From Accumulibacter sp031732795 (GTDB taxonomy: Bacteria; Pseudomonadota; Gammaproteobacteria; Burkholderiales; Rhodocyclaceae), in assembly GCA_031732795.1 (NCBI GenBank), contig JAVMKC010000031.1:62001-126000 (forward strand): a stretch of 64,000 nucleotides of DNA. Direction: 5' to 3'. Below the pieces are notes generated by a model, which ran no database searches, was not told where the DNA came from, and saw only the letters and a program-made list of their open reading frames with translations. A program made the translations under genes and the position numbers. This document shows positions 8,744-16,872 of the stretch, in pieces. Every line of letters begins with the position of its first letter. Position 1 is the first letter of the stretch.

Positions 8744-8884
8744 ATGGCTTGGGAAATGTTGTTGTCAACCGACTACGGTTTGTTCAGCGTGTTCGTGATT
8801 GCTTTTGTTATCGTGATGTCGATATGGTTTTCGATGTTCTTCAGCAAAAAAATTCGCGACTCAGAGCGTCTTAGCCGGAAATAA
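8744..8884 (+). CDS. DUF3149-type single-pass membrane microprotein, end of the cco cluster
   Basis: A 46-codon frame starts at an ATG five bases after the ccoH stop and reads MAWEMLLSTDYGLFSVFVIA, then a Val/Ile/Met/Trp-rich membrane helix (about 13-33) and a basic tail with FFSKKIRDSERL. GAATGAG lies just before the start. The MAW N-terminus, acidic start and helix followed by a basic tail resemble the uncharacterised DUF3149 family, which I recall next to cco genes in betaproteobacteria. A cbb3 assembly or stabilising role is inference from position only. Confidence 0.8.
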   Translation: MAWEMLLSTDYGLFSVFVIAFVIVMSIWFSMFFSKKIRDSERLSRK

Positions 8885-8904
8885 GTCCGAATTCGCAATT
8901 CAAA

Positions 8905-8933
8905 GGGCGCTGCCGCGCCCATTTCGGCGGTTT
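8905..8933 (+). terminator. Weak terminator-like hairpin after the cco cluster
   Basis: GGGCGC (8905-8910) pairs with GCGCCC (8915-8920) over a TGCC loop. The T-run is offset by about ten bases, so this is a poor intrinsic terminator. It lies 20 bases past the microprotein stop. Confidence 0.35.
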
Positions 8934-9009
8934 TTCATCGAAAAGTTCTTTTCGGTATGTCTTGGTTGGCAAATGCTTTCAAATTCTCGATCGTACGCGG
9001 AGGTTCACA

Positions 9010-9037
9010 AACGGTGAAAAGCCAACGGTGAAAAGGC
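9010..9037. repeat. Two tandem copies of a 14-mer
   Basis: AACGGTGAAAAGCC (9010-9023) is followed directly by AACGGTGAAAAGGC (9024-9037), with one mismatch. It sits in the non-coding stretch just left of the palindromic element at 9069-9239. Confidence 0.7.
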
Positions 9038-9068
9038 GTGAAGTTGATTTTGATTGAGTTGGCGTACC

Positions 9069-9239
9069 AGGAGCCTGTCGGACTTGGGGCTGATCGCCGG
9101 TGGGAAAGCGGTCCATTTTTCCCCGGTTTCTCTCCCCGGTTTCTCGTTGGATAGATCCACTATGCGCCTCGAAATCGGGAAAAACTGTCCTCGCTTTCCC
9201 TCCCGGCTCGCGCCGATCGCTCAAGTCCGACAGGCTCCT
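9069..9239. mobile_element. 171-bp MITE-like palindromic element with 18-bp terminal inverted repeats
   Basis: The left end AGGAGCCTGTCGGACTTG (9069-9086) is perfectly repeated in inverse at 9222-9239. The two arms also align inward: a GATCG block, GGGAAAGCG, TTTTTCCC and TTTC occur in the same order on each arm, so the whole element is an imperfect palindrome. It encodes no transposase and has no obvious target duplication. Its right end reaches the stop codon of the adjacent tonB-type gene. Mobilisation in trans by a transposase with similar ends is inference. Confidence 0.75.
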
Positions 9240-9990
9240 AGCGGTTTTCTTCGAGAGAGAATTCGATCGGAATGATCAATCGGAAGTCTCGTCCGCGTAG
9301 ACTCTCGGGTAAGGGAGTGATTGCCGATGCTTGTTCGATCATTCGCAAAGCTTGATCGTCCAGAACGCGATGACCGCTTGAACGACTGATGGAGTTTTGC
9401 GTGGGTATCGGCTGGCGGCTGAAAGTCGATGCGATCTCGACCCGGCCTTGCCAACCGTGCTGCCGTGCCGCCATGGGGTAGTCGTTGAAACGTCGCGCTT
9501 GAATTGCCAGTGCCATTCGGTAGTGTCTCAAATCCTCCGAATCGACGGCGGGCGTCGTGTCTTCCGCTGGTGATACAGGGAGACTGCTGGCGGCATCCGT
9601 CATTTGAGACAGTAGTACGGCTGGTCGTGAAGAAGTGCGGGCAGGGGAGGCCGGAGCGTTGCTTTTCTTGTGGCGGTTCGTAACGGCGTGATCTTCCGCA
9701 CCCGAGACAGCTATCCTCTGGCGTTGGGCGCTCGGGGATCGGTGAGGCTGAGGCACAGAAGTCGTTGCTGGCGCGGTTTCTTTTTCCTTGATGTCATGTT
9801 CTGTATGGCGGAAGATCACCGTTGCTGGCAATGGTTTTCGATCCCATGATGGCCGAATTGGCAGAATAGGGTAGATCGTTACCAATAACAGCGCATGAAC
9901 CAACAGCGACAACAAAAAAGCCCGATAGATACGCTGACGCGGTCGATCACTAATCGGCCAAAACGTTGGCTTCAGCCGATGCCAAGCCAT
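9238..9990 (-). CDS. TonB-family energy transducer
   Basis: The 250-residue protein has a membrane helix near residues 22-40 preceded by basic residues, a low-complexity Ser/Pro/Thr/Ala periplasmic linker (about 60-150), and a C-terminal TonB-like domain (about 155-250) with YPMAARQHGWQGRVEI and a closing LIIPIEFSL strand. Proteins of this type link the inner-membrane proton gradient to outer-membrane receptors. No exbB or exbD is nearby. The TAG stop shares its first two coding-strand bases with the terminal repeat of the palindromic element at 9069-9239, so the natural C-terminus may have been changed by one or a few residues. Confidence 0.78.
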   Translation of the reverse strand: MAWHRLKPTFWPISDRPRQRIYRAFLLSLLVHALLLVTIYPILPIRPSWDRKPLPATVIFRHTEHDIKEKETAPATTSVPQPHRSPSAQRQRIAVSGAEDHAVTNRHKKSNAPASPARTSSRPAVLLSQMTDAASSLPVSPAEDTTPAVDSEDLRHYRMALAIQARRFNDYPMAARQHGWQGRVEIASTFSRQPIPTQNSISRSSGHRVLDDQALRMIEQASAITPLPESLRGRDFRLIIPIEFSLEENR

Positions 9991-10069
9991 CCGTCGTGCG
10001 CCTCAGCCAACTCCACAGAGTGTCATTTGACCATTGGATGACAATGATCGGTTGGACGCGCGGTCCTGG

Positions 10070-10657
10070 TCATGACTGCTGCCCTGAAAAGAACATTTTG
10101 GTAGCGTCTTCCGGTCCGGTTTCCTTTGTCTTCCGTATGACGTGTTCGTGAAGAGTGAAGTGGCCGCTTTTCCTGTCGGCGAAATAAGCTCGCAAGCAGA
10201 AAACCACACTCTGGAAAGCCATGGATGACCAGGGAATGTCATCTTCGGCAAACAGCGTCGTTTCCAGAGTTTCCATTCCAGCGGCGAAATTGGTGTCGAG
10301 CAGTCGAGCGCGGTAAAAAAGATGGACTTGGCTGATGTGCGGGATATTGACCAAAGCAAACAACGGACCGATTTCCACGCGGGCGCATGCTTCTTCCGAA
10401 GTTTCCCGTCTGGCAGCCTCACACGTTGATTCGTCGTTTTCCATGAATCCGGCTGGCAGCGTCCATAGTCCGTAACGGGGCTCGATCGATCGACGACAGA
10501 GCAGGATGCGCTCCTGCCACTCAGCGACGCATCCGATCACCAGCTTGGGATTGAGGTAGTGAACGGTGCCGCAATTCGAACAGACGTGTCTTGGCAGACT
10601 GTCTCCGGCAGGAATCGACAGGCTGACCGGCTTACCGCAAGCACTACAGAAATTCAT
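10070..10657 (-). CDS. Nudix hydrolase with N-terminal zinc ribbon
   Basis: The 195-residue protein has a zinc ribbon with Cys4, Cys7, Cys26 and Cys29, then a Nudix domain. The Nudix box runs from Gly70: GFMENDE, then RETSEE at 84-89 supplies the metal-binding glutamates. The usual glycine near the end of the box is Cys91. WTLPAGFMEND is typical of NUDIX proteins that hydrolyse NAD-like or ADP-ribose-type dinucleotides, but the substrate cannot be told from sequence. The gene is divergent from motA and convergent with nothing close by. Confidence 0.88.
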   Translation of the reverse strand: MNFCSACGKPVSLSIPAGDSLPRHVCSNCGTVHYLNPKLVIGCVAEWQERILLCRRSIEPRYGLWTLPAGFMENDESTCEAARRETSEEACARVEIGPLFALVNIPHISQVHLFYRARLLDTNFAAGMETLETTLFAEDDIPWSSMAFQSVVFCLRAYFADRKSGHFTLHEHVIRKTKETGPEDATKMFFSGQQS

Positions 10658-10719
10658 TCTCCGAACTCTCGCCTATTTGTCGTTTATCCACTAAGTTTAA
10701 AGGAATCGTGCGGCGGGCG

Positions 10720-10734
10720 TGGCGCACTCTTTGC
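10720..10734 (+). promoter_or_regulatory. Possible sigma-54 promoter of motAB
   Basis: TGGCGCACTCTTTGC keeps the invariant -24 GG and -12 GC dinucleotides at the right 10-base spacing and most of the TGGCACG-N4-TTGC consensus. A start near 10746 would leave a leader of about 118 bases before motA. No sigma-28-type promoter matched well here. Confidence 0.4.
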
Positions 10735-10863
10735 GCGCGCGGCCGGTTTTGCTGAAAGGTGGTCGGTGACGGCGCTGGTGATATCGAATAAGCCTCAGCA
10801 AATCTGCGGTTATTTGCCGATGATGGCCAGTGGTGGTCGGGTGCAGCGTCATAGGGGATCCGG

Positions 10864-11721
10864 ATGTTTCTGATCGTAGGTTACGTGATCATTCTTGCTG
10901 CGGCGTTGGGAACCTACGCCGTTCATGGAAGTTTGGCCGCGTTATGGGTGCCGATGGAGTACATCGCCATCGTCGGACTGACGATCGGCGGTTTCGTTGC
11001 CGGCAATGACATCAAGATCATCAAGGCAACCGTCGGCGCCTTGCCTGGAATTTTCAAAGGCTCGAAGTTCACCAAGACACTTTATGTCGACTTGCTGGCC
11101 ATGCTTTTCGAAGTTTTGGCCAAAGTACGCAAAGAGGGCTTGATGTCGATCGAAAACGATGTCGAAAATCCCCACGACAGCCCGATTTTCAGCAAATATC
11201 CCGCTTTGGCGCACGATCACCACGTGATGGAGTTCATTACTGATTATCTGCGGATGATGGTTGGCGGAAACCTCAATGCCATGGAAATCGAAAATCTGAT
11301 GGATATCGAGATCGAGACGCATCATCACGAGGCGGAAACGCCAGGTCACGTGATGGCCAAGGTCGGCGACGGCGTTCCAGCTTTCGGTATCGTGGTTGCG
11401 GTGATGGGGGTGGTCAATGTCATGGGATCGGTGGGCGAGCCACCGGCTGTGTTGGGCAAAATGATTGGTGGAGCCTTGGTGGGCACTTTTCTGGGTATCC
11501 TGATTTCGTACGGTTTCGTTGCGCCGATCGCCAGCCTGCTCGAACAGAAAGCACAGGAAGGATCGAAGATTTATCAGGTGATCAAAGTGGTGCTCCTTGC
11601 TTCGATGTCCGGTTATGCACCGCAAGTGGCGGTCGAATTCGGGCGCAAAACCCTGGTCGCTGGCATGCGGCCGACTTTCCGCGAGCTTGAGGAAGAACTC
11701 AAAAATCGCAAAGGAAAATAG
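10864..11721 (+). CDS. motA: Flagellar motor stator protein MotA
   Basis: The 285-residue protein has four membrane segments: two near the N-terminus and a pair near 175-215 containing GVPAFGIVVAVMGVVNVMGS and the channel prolines of the SVGEPP stretch. The large cytoplasmic loop (about 60-170) contacts the rotor protein FliG. It forms the proton channel with MotB, whose start lies 31 bases downstream. Length and sequence agree with the proton-driven MotA subfamily of gamma- and betaproteobacteria. Confidence 0.97.
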   Translation: MFLIVGYVIILAAALGTYAVHGSLAALWVPMEYIAIVGLTIGGFVAGNDIKIIKATVGALPGIFKGSKFTKTLYVDLLAMLFEVLAKVRKEGLMSIENDVENPHDSPIFSKYPALAHDHHVMEFITDYLRMMVGGNLNAMEIENLMDIEIETHHHEAETPGHVMAKVGDGVPAFGIVVAVMGVVNVMGSVGEPPAVLGKMIGGALVGTFLGILISYGFVAPIASLLEQKAQEGSKIYQVIKVVLLASMSGYAPQVAVEFGRKTLVAGMRPTFRELEEELKNRKGK

Positions 11722-11752
11722 GCGATGTGTGATCGCTTGACCGGAGTTTGCT

Positions 11753-12715
11753 GTGGCTGAGGACGTTCGCCCGATTGTCATCAAGCGGATCAAGAAGGTG
11801 GCTGGCGGACACCACGGCGGCGCCTGGAAGATCGCCTATGCCGATTTCGTGACTGCGATGATGGCTTTTTTTCTGTTGATGTGGCTGCTGGGGTCTACCG
11901 CCAGCGGCGATTTGAAAGGTATTGCCGATTACTTCAACAATCCTTTGAAAATCGCCGCCCAGGGTGGCTCGGGCACTGGCGACAGTTCAAGCGTTTTGAA
12001 AGGGGGAGGCAAGGATTTGACGCGCCAAGCCGGACAGGTCAAATCGGGTGACATCGAAGCCAAAAGCAAAAATCTGAACCTCAAGGAAACCAACGCCGAA
12101 GCGGCCCGCAAAGCCTTTGAAGAACGGGAGAAGTCGATGCTCACCGAACTCAAGGTGAGCATCGAAAAACTGATCGACAACAATCCAGCCCTGAAGCAGT
12201 TCAAAAATCAGTTATTGATCGATATCACCAGCGAAGGACTGAGGATCCAGATCGTCGATGAGCAGAACCGGCCGATGTTCGACACCAGCAGCGCCGATGT
12301 CAAGCCGTATACACGGGAGATCCTCCACGAGATTGGCAAGACGTTGAATAGCGTTCCCAACAAGTTGAGCCTGGCCGGGCATACCGACGCTGCGCAGTAC
12401 GGTGGCGGCGACAAGGGGTTTTCGAACTGGGAATTGTCGGCCAATCGAGCCAATGCCTCGCGGCGTGAATTGATCGCCGGCGGCATGCAGGAAACCAAAG
12501 TCTTGCGTGTGGTCGGTTTGGCGTCGACCGTTTTGCTCGACAAAAACGATCCGCTCAGTTCGATCAACCGACGGATCAGCATCGTCGTCCTGAACAGAAA
12601 ATCCGAAGAAGCCCTATTGCAGGAAGATGGAAAAGCAGATGCCTTGGAGGTGGGGAGTGATGGTGGACTGGATGCTGAAAAAATTGCCCCGCAAACGGCT
12701 CAAAACAAGCACTGA
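11753..12715 (+). CDS. motB: Flagellar motor stator protein MotB
   Basis: The 320-residue protein starts with GTG preceded by GGAG at 7 bases. A short basic cytoplasmic N-terminus leads into the single helix YADFVTAMMAFFLLMWLLGS, where Asp31 is the expected proton-binding residue. A plug region and linker follow, then a C-terminal OmpA-like peptidoglycan-binding domain with LAGHTDAAQYG and NRANASRREL near residues 205-255. It anchors the stator to the cell wall. The gene ends 18 bases before the convergent GST gene. Confidence 0.96.
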   Translation: MAEDVRPIVIKRIKKVAGGHHGGAWKIAYADFVTAMMAFFLLMWLLGSTASGDLKGIADYFNNPLKIAAQGGSGTGDSSSVLKGGGKDLTRQAGQVKSGDIEAKSKNLNLKETNAEAARKAFEEREKSMLTELKVSIEKLIDNNPALKQFKNQLLIDITSEGLRIQIVDEQNRPMFDTSSADVKPYTREILHEIGKTLNSVPNKLSLAGHTDAAQYGGGDKGFSNWELSANRANASRRELIAGGMQETKVLRVVGLASTVLLDKNDPLSSINRRISIVVLNRKSEEALLQEDGKADALEVGSDGGLDAEKIAPQTAQNKH

Positions 12716-12733
12716 TTATCAGCGTTTCGCCAT

Positions 12734-13351
12734 TCACCCTTGAGGAATGGTTTCGATGAACGCGGGGCGGCTCATCAGCTTGGCGTACAGGCGGGCGAGG
12801 TTGGCATATGTTCGCTGCCATTCGATTTGCGGGAACCGGAAGACGAGATAACCCAAAGCGCAACCGACAGTGAGATCGGCCAGTGAGAAATGTTCGCCCA
12901 TGCACCAGGGGCTGTCACCTAGATCTTTGGCGATAAAAGCCAAGCCGCGATCGATTTTGTCTTCCTGACGGGCAATCCAGTCGTGCCCTTGCTGTTCCGG
13001 AGGGCGCTTCCGCTCCAGAAATATCAGCGCGGCTGCATCACAGATGCCGTCAGCGACAGCTTCCCAGCGCTTCACGGTGAAGCGTCCATGCTCCACTGTG
13101 GGTATCAACATGTTGTTTGGAAAAAGATCGTCCAGATACTCGACTATCACTCGTGAATCAAACAATACGCTACCGTCGTCGAGCACCAGGACGGGAATTT
13201 TGCTCAGTGGATTGACTTGGGCCACCTGAGTTTCAGGCATCCAGGGCGAATCGACGTCGAATTGGTGATCAATGTTTTTTTCGGCCAGGACGATACGAAC
13301 CTTGCGCACGTACGGACTGGTCAGCGATCCGATAAGTTTCATTTCGGTCAA
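12734..13351 (-). CDS. Glutathione S-transferase family protein
   Basis: The 205-residue protein has an N-terminal thioredoxin-fold domain with SPYVRKVRIVLAEK (about 10-24), NPLSKIPVL and the glutathione-contact DSRVIVEYLD, then an all-helical C-terminal domain with FSLADLTVGCALGY, the N-capping box of GSTs. The size and the N-terminal SPY-VRK pattern resemble the YibF-like group. The substrate is unknown. A second possible start (Met4) lies nine bases in. The gene is convergent with motB. Confidence 0.9.
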   Translation of the reverse strand: MTEMKLIGSLTSPYVRKVRIVLAEKNIDHQFDVDSPWMPETQVAQVNPLSKIPVLVLDDGSVLFDSRVIVEYLDDLFPNNMLIPTVEHGRFTVKRWEAVADGICDAAALIFLERKRPPEQQGHDWIARQEDKIDRGLAFIAKDLGDSPWCMGEHFSLADLTVGCALGYLVFRFPQIEWQRTYANLARLYAKLMSRPAFIETIPQG

Positions 13352-13868
13352 GGATGAAGTAACTGCGACGGATTATAACATTGGCGATTTCGTGCTATTG
13401 AACACGTCCATGAAACGGCGGATAGAGCTTCTCACCTGCGATCTGAGACTTCGGCGTTGATCAGAACGTTCGATGATACCGAAGCGGATGATCCTCTATT
13501 TTTCAAAATTAAATCAAACGTTCATGGAGTAAACGCTGTTCGGAATGCTGCGAAAGGATGCCGCGGCTGGTGTTGATTGCCAATCGTCCGGCACGACCTG
13601 CCGGAGATTTGCTCTGATTAGATCGGTAACCATCGACTGTTTTGGCCCTTTTCCGGTTTATTTCCAATAAATCAATCTGACGGAAAGATTCAATCTTTGC
13701 CTGAAATTCATTTTTCATCGTATTCCAAACGGCGGGGATGGTGTGAGATTCCAGAAGCAAGTTTTTGAGCGACGGACTATGATCTGAGAGTAATATAATG
13801 AGTTTTTATGTGCGGCAGACGTAGTGACGATGACGTCGGAAATAATTATCGGAGGTTAGGACTTAGTC
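13352..13868. other. Gene-poor AT-richer stretch
   Basis: About 500 bases without a gene I can support. An 83-codon minus-strand frame at 13509-13760 has no clear ribosome site and no family I recognise. TATAAT at 13794-13799 could be the -10 of the downstream zinc-ribbon gene, with a poor -35. Nothing else is evident. Confidence 0.4.
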
Positions 13869-14234
13869 ATGGAATGTCCCACTTGTCTTTCTTCAAAGGT
13901 CCGCCGTTCTCGGCGACAGGGGTTTCGGGAAGGAACGGCCCTGCGACGTAAAAATCTGGCACCCTATCGTTGTCATGATTGTGGATTGCGGTTTATCGCG
14001 CCAGCCGATGAGGCAACTCTGGCCGCAGCCAACCGTCACCTGACGGTTGCGGACTACCTGGGATTGCGTGGTTGGGCTCGAAAACTGTTCACCGATCAGG
14101 TGATTCTGGGGCTGTTGGCATTGCTGGCCATGTTGCTTCTCGGTATTGTCGTCATGGGGCTGGCGATGGGCTGGTTCGATCCATTGCTTTCCCGGTCTAC
14201 GCAGCCGGCATGGACGCCGGGTGCCAGTGAGTAG
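13869..14234 (+). CDS. Zinc-ribbon single-pass membrane protein, function unknown
   Basis: The 121-residue protein opens MECPTC and has CHDCGLRF near residue 36, giving a CxxC-N-CxxC zinc ribbon with a basic stretch between the pairs. A strong membrane helix lies at about 78-100, followed by a short polar tail. GGAGG lies about 12 bases before the ATG. The layout of a cytoplasmic zinc ribbon tethered to the membrane suggests nucleic-acid or protein binding near the membrane, but I do not recognise the family. Neighbours give no further clue. Confidence 0.72.
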   Translation: MECPTCLSSKVRRSRRQGFREGTALRRKNLAPYRCHDCGLRFIAPADEATLAAANRHLTVADYLGLRGWARKLFTDQVILGLLALLAMLLLGIVVMGLAMGWFDPLLSRSTQPAWTPGASE

Positions 14235-14421
14235 TTCATTTGCTTTGTTTACTGTTGTCTTCAGGCCATTCAAACGCAAGGATGTTGCACCGAACCGGGT
14301 ACATTGGCGTTAAACAAGGAAAATCGGTGATAAGATCCGAAGTTGATCGACGTGCTAGCCGGTCAACCTAATCAGCTTTAGGCTCGTTCTACTCATTTCA
14401 TTGTCGATAAGGAAACTCTCT

Positions 14422-14802
14422 ATGAAGAACTCCCTGCTCGTTGCCGCGCTGGTTGCGCTGGCCGTTACCGCTTGCGGCAAGAAGGAAGAACCCAAACCGG
14501 CCGCTGCTCCGGCGCCGGCTCCTGCTGCTGCCGCTCCGGCTCCTGCCGCCGCTGCTCCGGCTCCTGCCGCTCCGGCACCTGCCGCCGCTGATGCGGCCAA
14601 GTCCGCTGCCGATGCCGCCAAGTCCGCTGCCGATTCGGCCAAGTCCGCCGTCGATGCGGCCAAGCCCGCGGTCGATGCCGCCAAGTCCGCAGTTGACGCG
14701 GCCAAACCGGCCGCCGAGGCGGCTGTCGAAAAAGCCAAGGAAGCCGCTCACAGCGCGGCTGATGCAGCAAAAGACGCGGCCAAGGATGCGATCAAGAAGT
14801 AA
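14422..14802 (+). CDS. Alanine-rich helical-repeat lipoprotein
   Basis: From the ATG at 14422 the protein has 126 residues. The N-terminus MKNSLLVAALVALAVTACGK is a lipoprotein signal with Cys18 as the lipidated residue. An Ala/Pro-rich linker (about 28-60) and then a run of A-A-K-S-A-A/V-D repeats with roughly seven-residue periodicity to the end (DAAKDAAKDAIKK) follow. Such regular Ala/Lys/Asp helices occur in envelope lipoproteins and LEA-like proteins. A role in envelope spacing or peptidoglycan contact is only a guess. An in-frame ATG 21 bases upstream adds residues that break the signal sequence and is not used here. Confidence 0.85.
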   Translation: MKNSLLVAALVALAVTACGKKEEPKPAAAPAPAPAAAAPAPAAAAPAPAAPAPAAADAAKSAADAAKSAADSAKSAVDAAKPAVDAAKSAVDAAKPAAEAAVEKAKEAAHSAADAAKDAAKDAIKK

Positions 14803-14816
14803 CAGTGCTCAGGAGT

Positions 14817-14843
14817 TAAGTGGTCTAAGTGGTCTAAGTGGTC
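14817..14843. repeat. Three perfect tandem copies of TAAGTGGTC
   Basis: The 9-mer TAAGTGGTC is repeated exactly three times between the lipoprotein stop and its terminator. A related 9-mer with the same GTGGTC core occurs inside the mltB-type gene at 22848-22880. Confidence 0.85.
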
Positions 14844-14855
14844 TTTTCCACGATG

Positions 14856-14881
14856 AAAAAGCCGGCGTAAGCCGGCTTTTT
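14856..14881. terminator. Bidirectional terminator
   Basis: An 11-bp stem (14856-14866 with 14871-14881) with a GTAA loop has A residues on one flank and T residues on the other, so it can end transcription both of the lipoprotein gene and of the convergent MBL-hydrolase gene that ends at 14915. Confidence 0.9.
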
Positions 14882-14914
14882 CATTGATGAGGCGAGGAAA
14901 ATGGCGGTGGGCGC

Positions 14915-15694
14915 TTAGCCAATCTGACGCCAATCCAATCCCGAATCTTGATCAGCGACCCCGATCCATTCTGCACTGCAGCCCACCGCGCTGGCCAAAG
15001 CCTTGGCGGCCAGTTCGGGGCGATTGTTTTCTTGACTCAGGTGAGCGGCGACCAAGTGCTGCAGCCGCGAGGTATCGATCTGATGCAACAATTCGGCGGC
15101 TTGTTCATTGGCCAAGTGACCATAGCGTCCGCCGATTCGCTGTTTCAGCGTCTGTGGATAGCGCGAGCGGGTCAATAATTCGCGGTCATGGTTGCACTCG
15201 AGAACCAAGGCGTCACAGGAATTCAGAGTATCGATGATGTGCGCGGTGATGATCCCGGTGTCGGTGAGGACCCCGAGGCGATGTTGTCCATCAGCAAAGC
15301 GATATTGAACGGGTTCTCGCGCATCGTGTGGGACGGGATATGGTTGAATTTCGAGGTTGCCGATGGCGAAAGGATGTTGCCCGTCGATGATCCGGAAACT
15401 GGGAAAATTGGCCGTCTGAGAAGTCGTCTGACGTCGCATGGCGGCGTGTGTGCCGTGGGTCAGATAAACGGTCAGACCGTAACGACGGGCCAAGGAAAAG
15501 ACTCCGGCCAGATGGTCACTGTGTTCATGCGTGACCAACACCGCGGTCAATTGTTCGGGAAGCAAGCCAAGCCGTGCCAATCGGGCACTTAACGTCTTGA
15601 TTGAAAAACCGCAGTCGAGCAGTGCCCGCGTTTCGCCGGCCTCGACAATCAGGGCGTTGCCCTGACTGCCGCTGCCCAGCGATGCGAAGCGCAT
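14915..15694 (-). CDS. YycJ/WalJ-like metallo-beta-lactamase-fold hydrolase
   Basis: From the ATG at 15694, which overlaps the bamC stop as TGATG, the protein has 259 residues. It opens MRFASLGSGSQGNALIVEAG and carries THEHSDH (55-61), the metal-binding motif of the fold, with further ligands around the PVPHDA and LTDTG segments and the late AAHLSQENN. YycJ-like proteins are putative exonucleases or nucleic-acid processing enzymes. A GTG one codon earlier is an alternative start. It is the last gene of dapA-bamC-MBL. Confidence 0.87.
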   Translation of the reverse strand: MRFASLGSGSQGNALIVEAGETRALLDCGFSIKTLSARLARLGLLPEQLTAVLVTHEHSDHLAGVFSLARRYGLTVYLTHGTHAAMRRQTTSQTANFPSFRIIDGQHPFAIGNLEIQPYPVPHDAREPVQYRFADGQHRLGVLTDTGIITAHIIDTLNSCDALVLECNHDRELLTRSRYPQTLKQRIGGRYGHLANEQAAELLHQIDTSRLQHLVAAHLSQENNRPELAAKALASAVGCSAEWIGVADQDSGLDWRQIG

Positions 15695-16854
15695 CACTTG
15701 AGTTGATCGTGGAGTAGCCCGAGAATTTTTCTGGCGGTGGTCGATTGATCGACACCACCTTCGGCACTCAGTACCTGGACGCTTGCTTGCTCACCGCCGT
15801 CCCGGACATGGATGCGGTATTGCGTTTGCGGCGTTTTGTTGCCGCTGCCAAAGGAAAACAGCTTGGAGAAAAAGCCGTCGCTCTTTTTGTCGTTATCGGC
15901 TTCTGGATCAACATAGCGGACGTAATAAAGACCATTGGTCCGATCGCGGTCTTCGACGGTGAAGCCGACCCGGTCGAGTGCCAGACCCACACGGCGCCAG
16001 GCGCGGTCGAAAGTTTCGTCCACTTCCAGAGCGTTGGCACCGCCATCGCCGACGCGTACCAGACGGGCTTTTTCGACTGGTTTTTCACGCGCGCTTTCCA
16101 CTGCGGCGGCGGCACGTTTTTCCTCGCTACCCAGACGAATCATCAGCCGGCGCAGCATTTCCGCCTCGAGTTCCGGGTCGGCGGGGCGCGGCTGCCATTT
16201 GGTTTGATCCTTGGCTTCGGTGACGTAAATTTCGTACATCCCGCGGTGACTGATGAAAATATCGGTCGTTCCCGGCTCGCTTCCCGGCTCCAGTCGGGTA
16301 CGGAATTTATCGCGTTCAGGAGTCGAATACAGTGAATCGATCAGTTTGCCCAGGGTGTTGCGCAGGAAATCCTGGGGAATTTTCGCCCGATTTTCAGCCC
16401 AATCGGTTTCCATCACTCCGGCATCGGGAATTTCGAGATTGATCAGAAAACCGGTTTCCTGCCAGAATTCCTTGACTGTCGCCCAGAGTTTGTCCGGGGT
16501 GCCCATCGCTACCAGCCAGCGTTGTGATCCGGAGCGTTCGATACGGGCATGATCTACGTCTGGCAGCACCTCGCCGCGTTGCTGAGCCTTTTTTTCGGGC
16601 GAACGCTCGGCGGCATAGGACGAGAAGGTGGCTGTTCCTTTGCCGCCACCGGTGTCAGGGACGGCATAACGGTCGTCCCGCGTCGGTGAAGTCAGGTCGG
16701 GCGGGATTTCGAGAGTCGGCACACGATTGGTGCTGGCGGATTTGTAATCGATCCGTTTGCCCTCGAGCAGCGAGCCACTACAAGCGGTCAGCAAAACGGC
16801 CAGCGCAGCGATCCCGATACGGGAGACGGCGACGTTCATCGGGGCGAAGTTCAT
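15694..16854 (-). CDS. bamC: Outer membrane assembly lipoprotein BamC
   Basis: The 386-residue protein has a lipoprotein signal ending LLTAC (Cys25), then the unstructured conserved stretch with PTLEIPPDLTSP that binds BamD, and two helix-grip domains (about 110-225 and 255-385). This matches BamC/NlpB, a non-essential part of the outer-membrane beta-barrel assembly machine. The first Met is kept because AGGA precedes it, while Met6 has no ribosome site. It follows dapA by 18 bases, an arrangement also known from enterobacteria. Confidence 0.93.
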   Translation of the reverse strand: MNFAPMNVAVSRIGIAALAVLLTACSGSLLEGKRIDYKSASTNRVPTLEIPPDLTSPTRDDRYAVPDTGGGKGTATFSSYAAERSPEKKAQQRGEVLPDVDHARIERSGSQRWLVAMGTPDKLWATVKEFWQETGFLINLEIPDAGVMETDWAENRAKIPQDFLRNTLGKLIDSLYSTPERDKFRTRLEPGSEPGTTDIFISHRGMYEIYVTEAKDQTKWQPRPADPELEAEMLRRLMIRLGSEEKRAAAAVESAREKPVEKARLVRVGDGGANALEVDETFDRAWRRVGLALDRVGFTVEDRDRTNGLYYVRYVDPEADNDKKSDGFFSKLFSFGSGNKTPQTQYRIHVRDGGEQASVQVLSAEGGVDQSTTARKILGLLHDQLK

Positions 16855-16872
16855 CGGCGGGTCATCCTGAAA

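Noticed and set aside
13509..13760. 83-codon minus-strand frame in the gap before the zinc-ribbon gene
   Set aside because: No ribosome site, no recognisable family and no operon partner.
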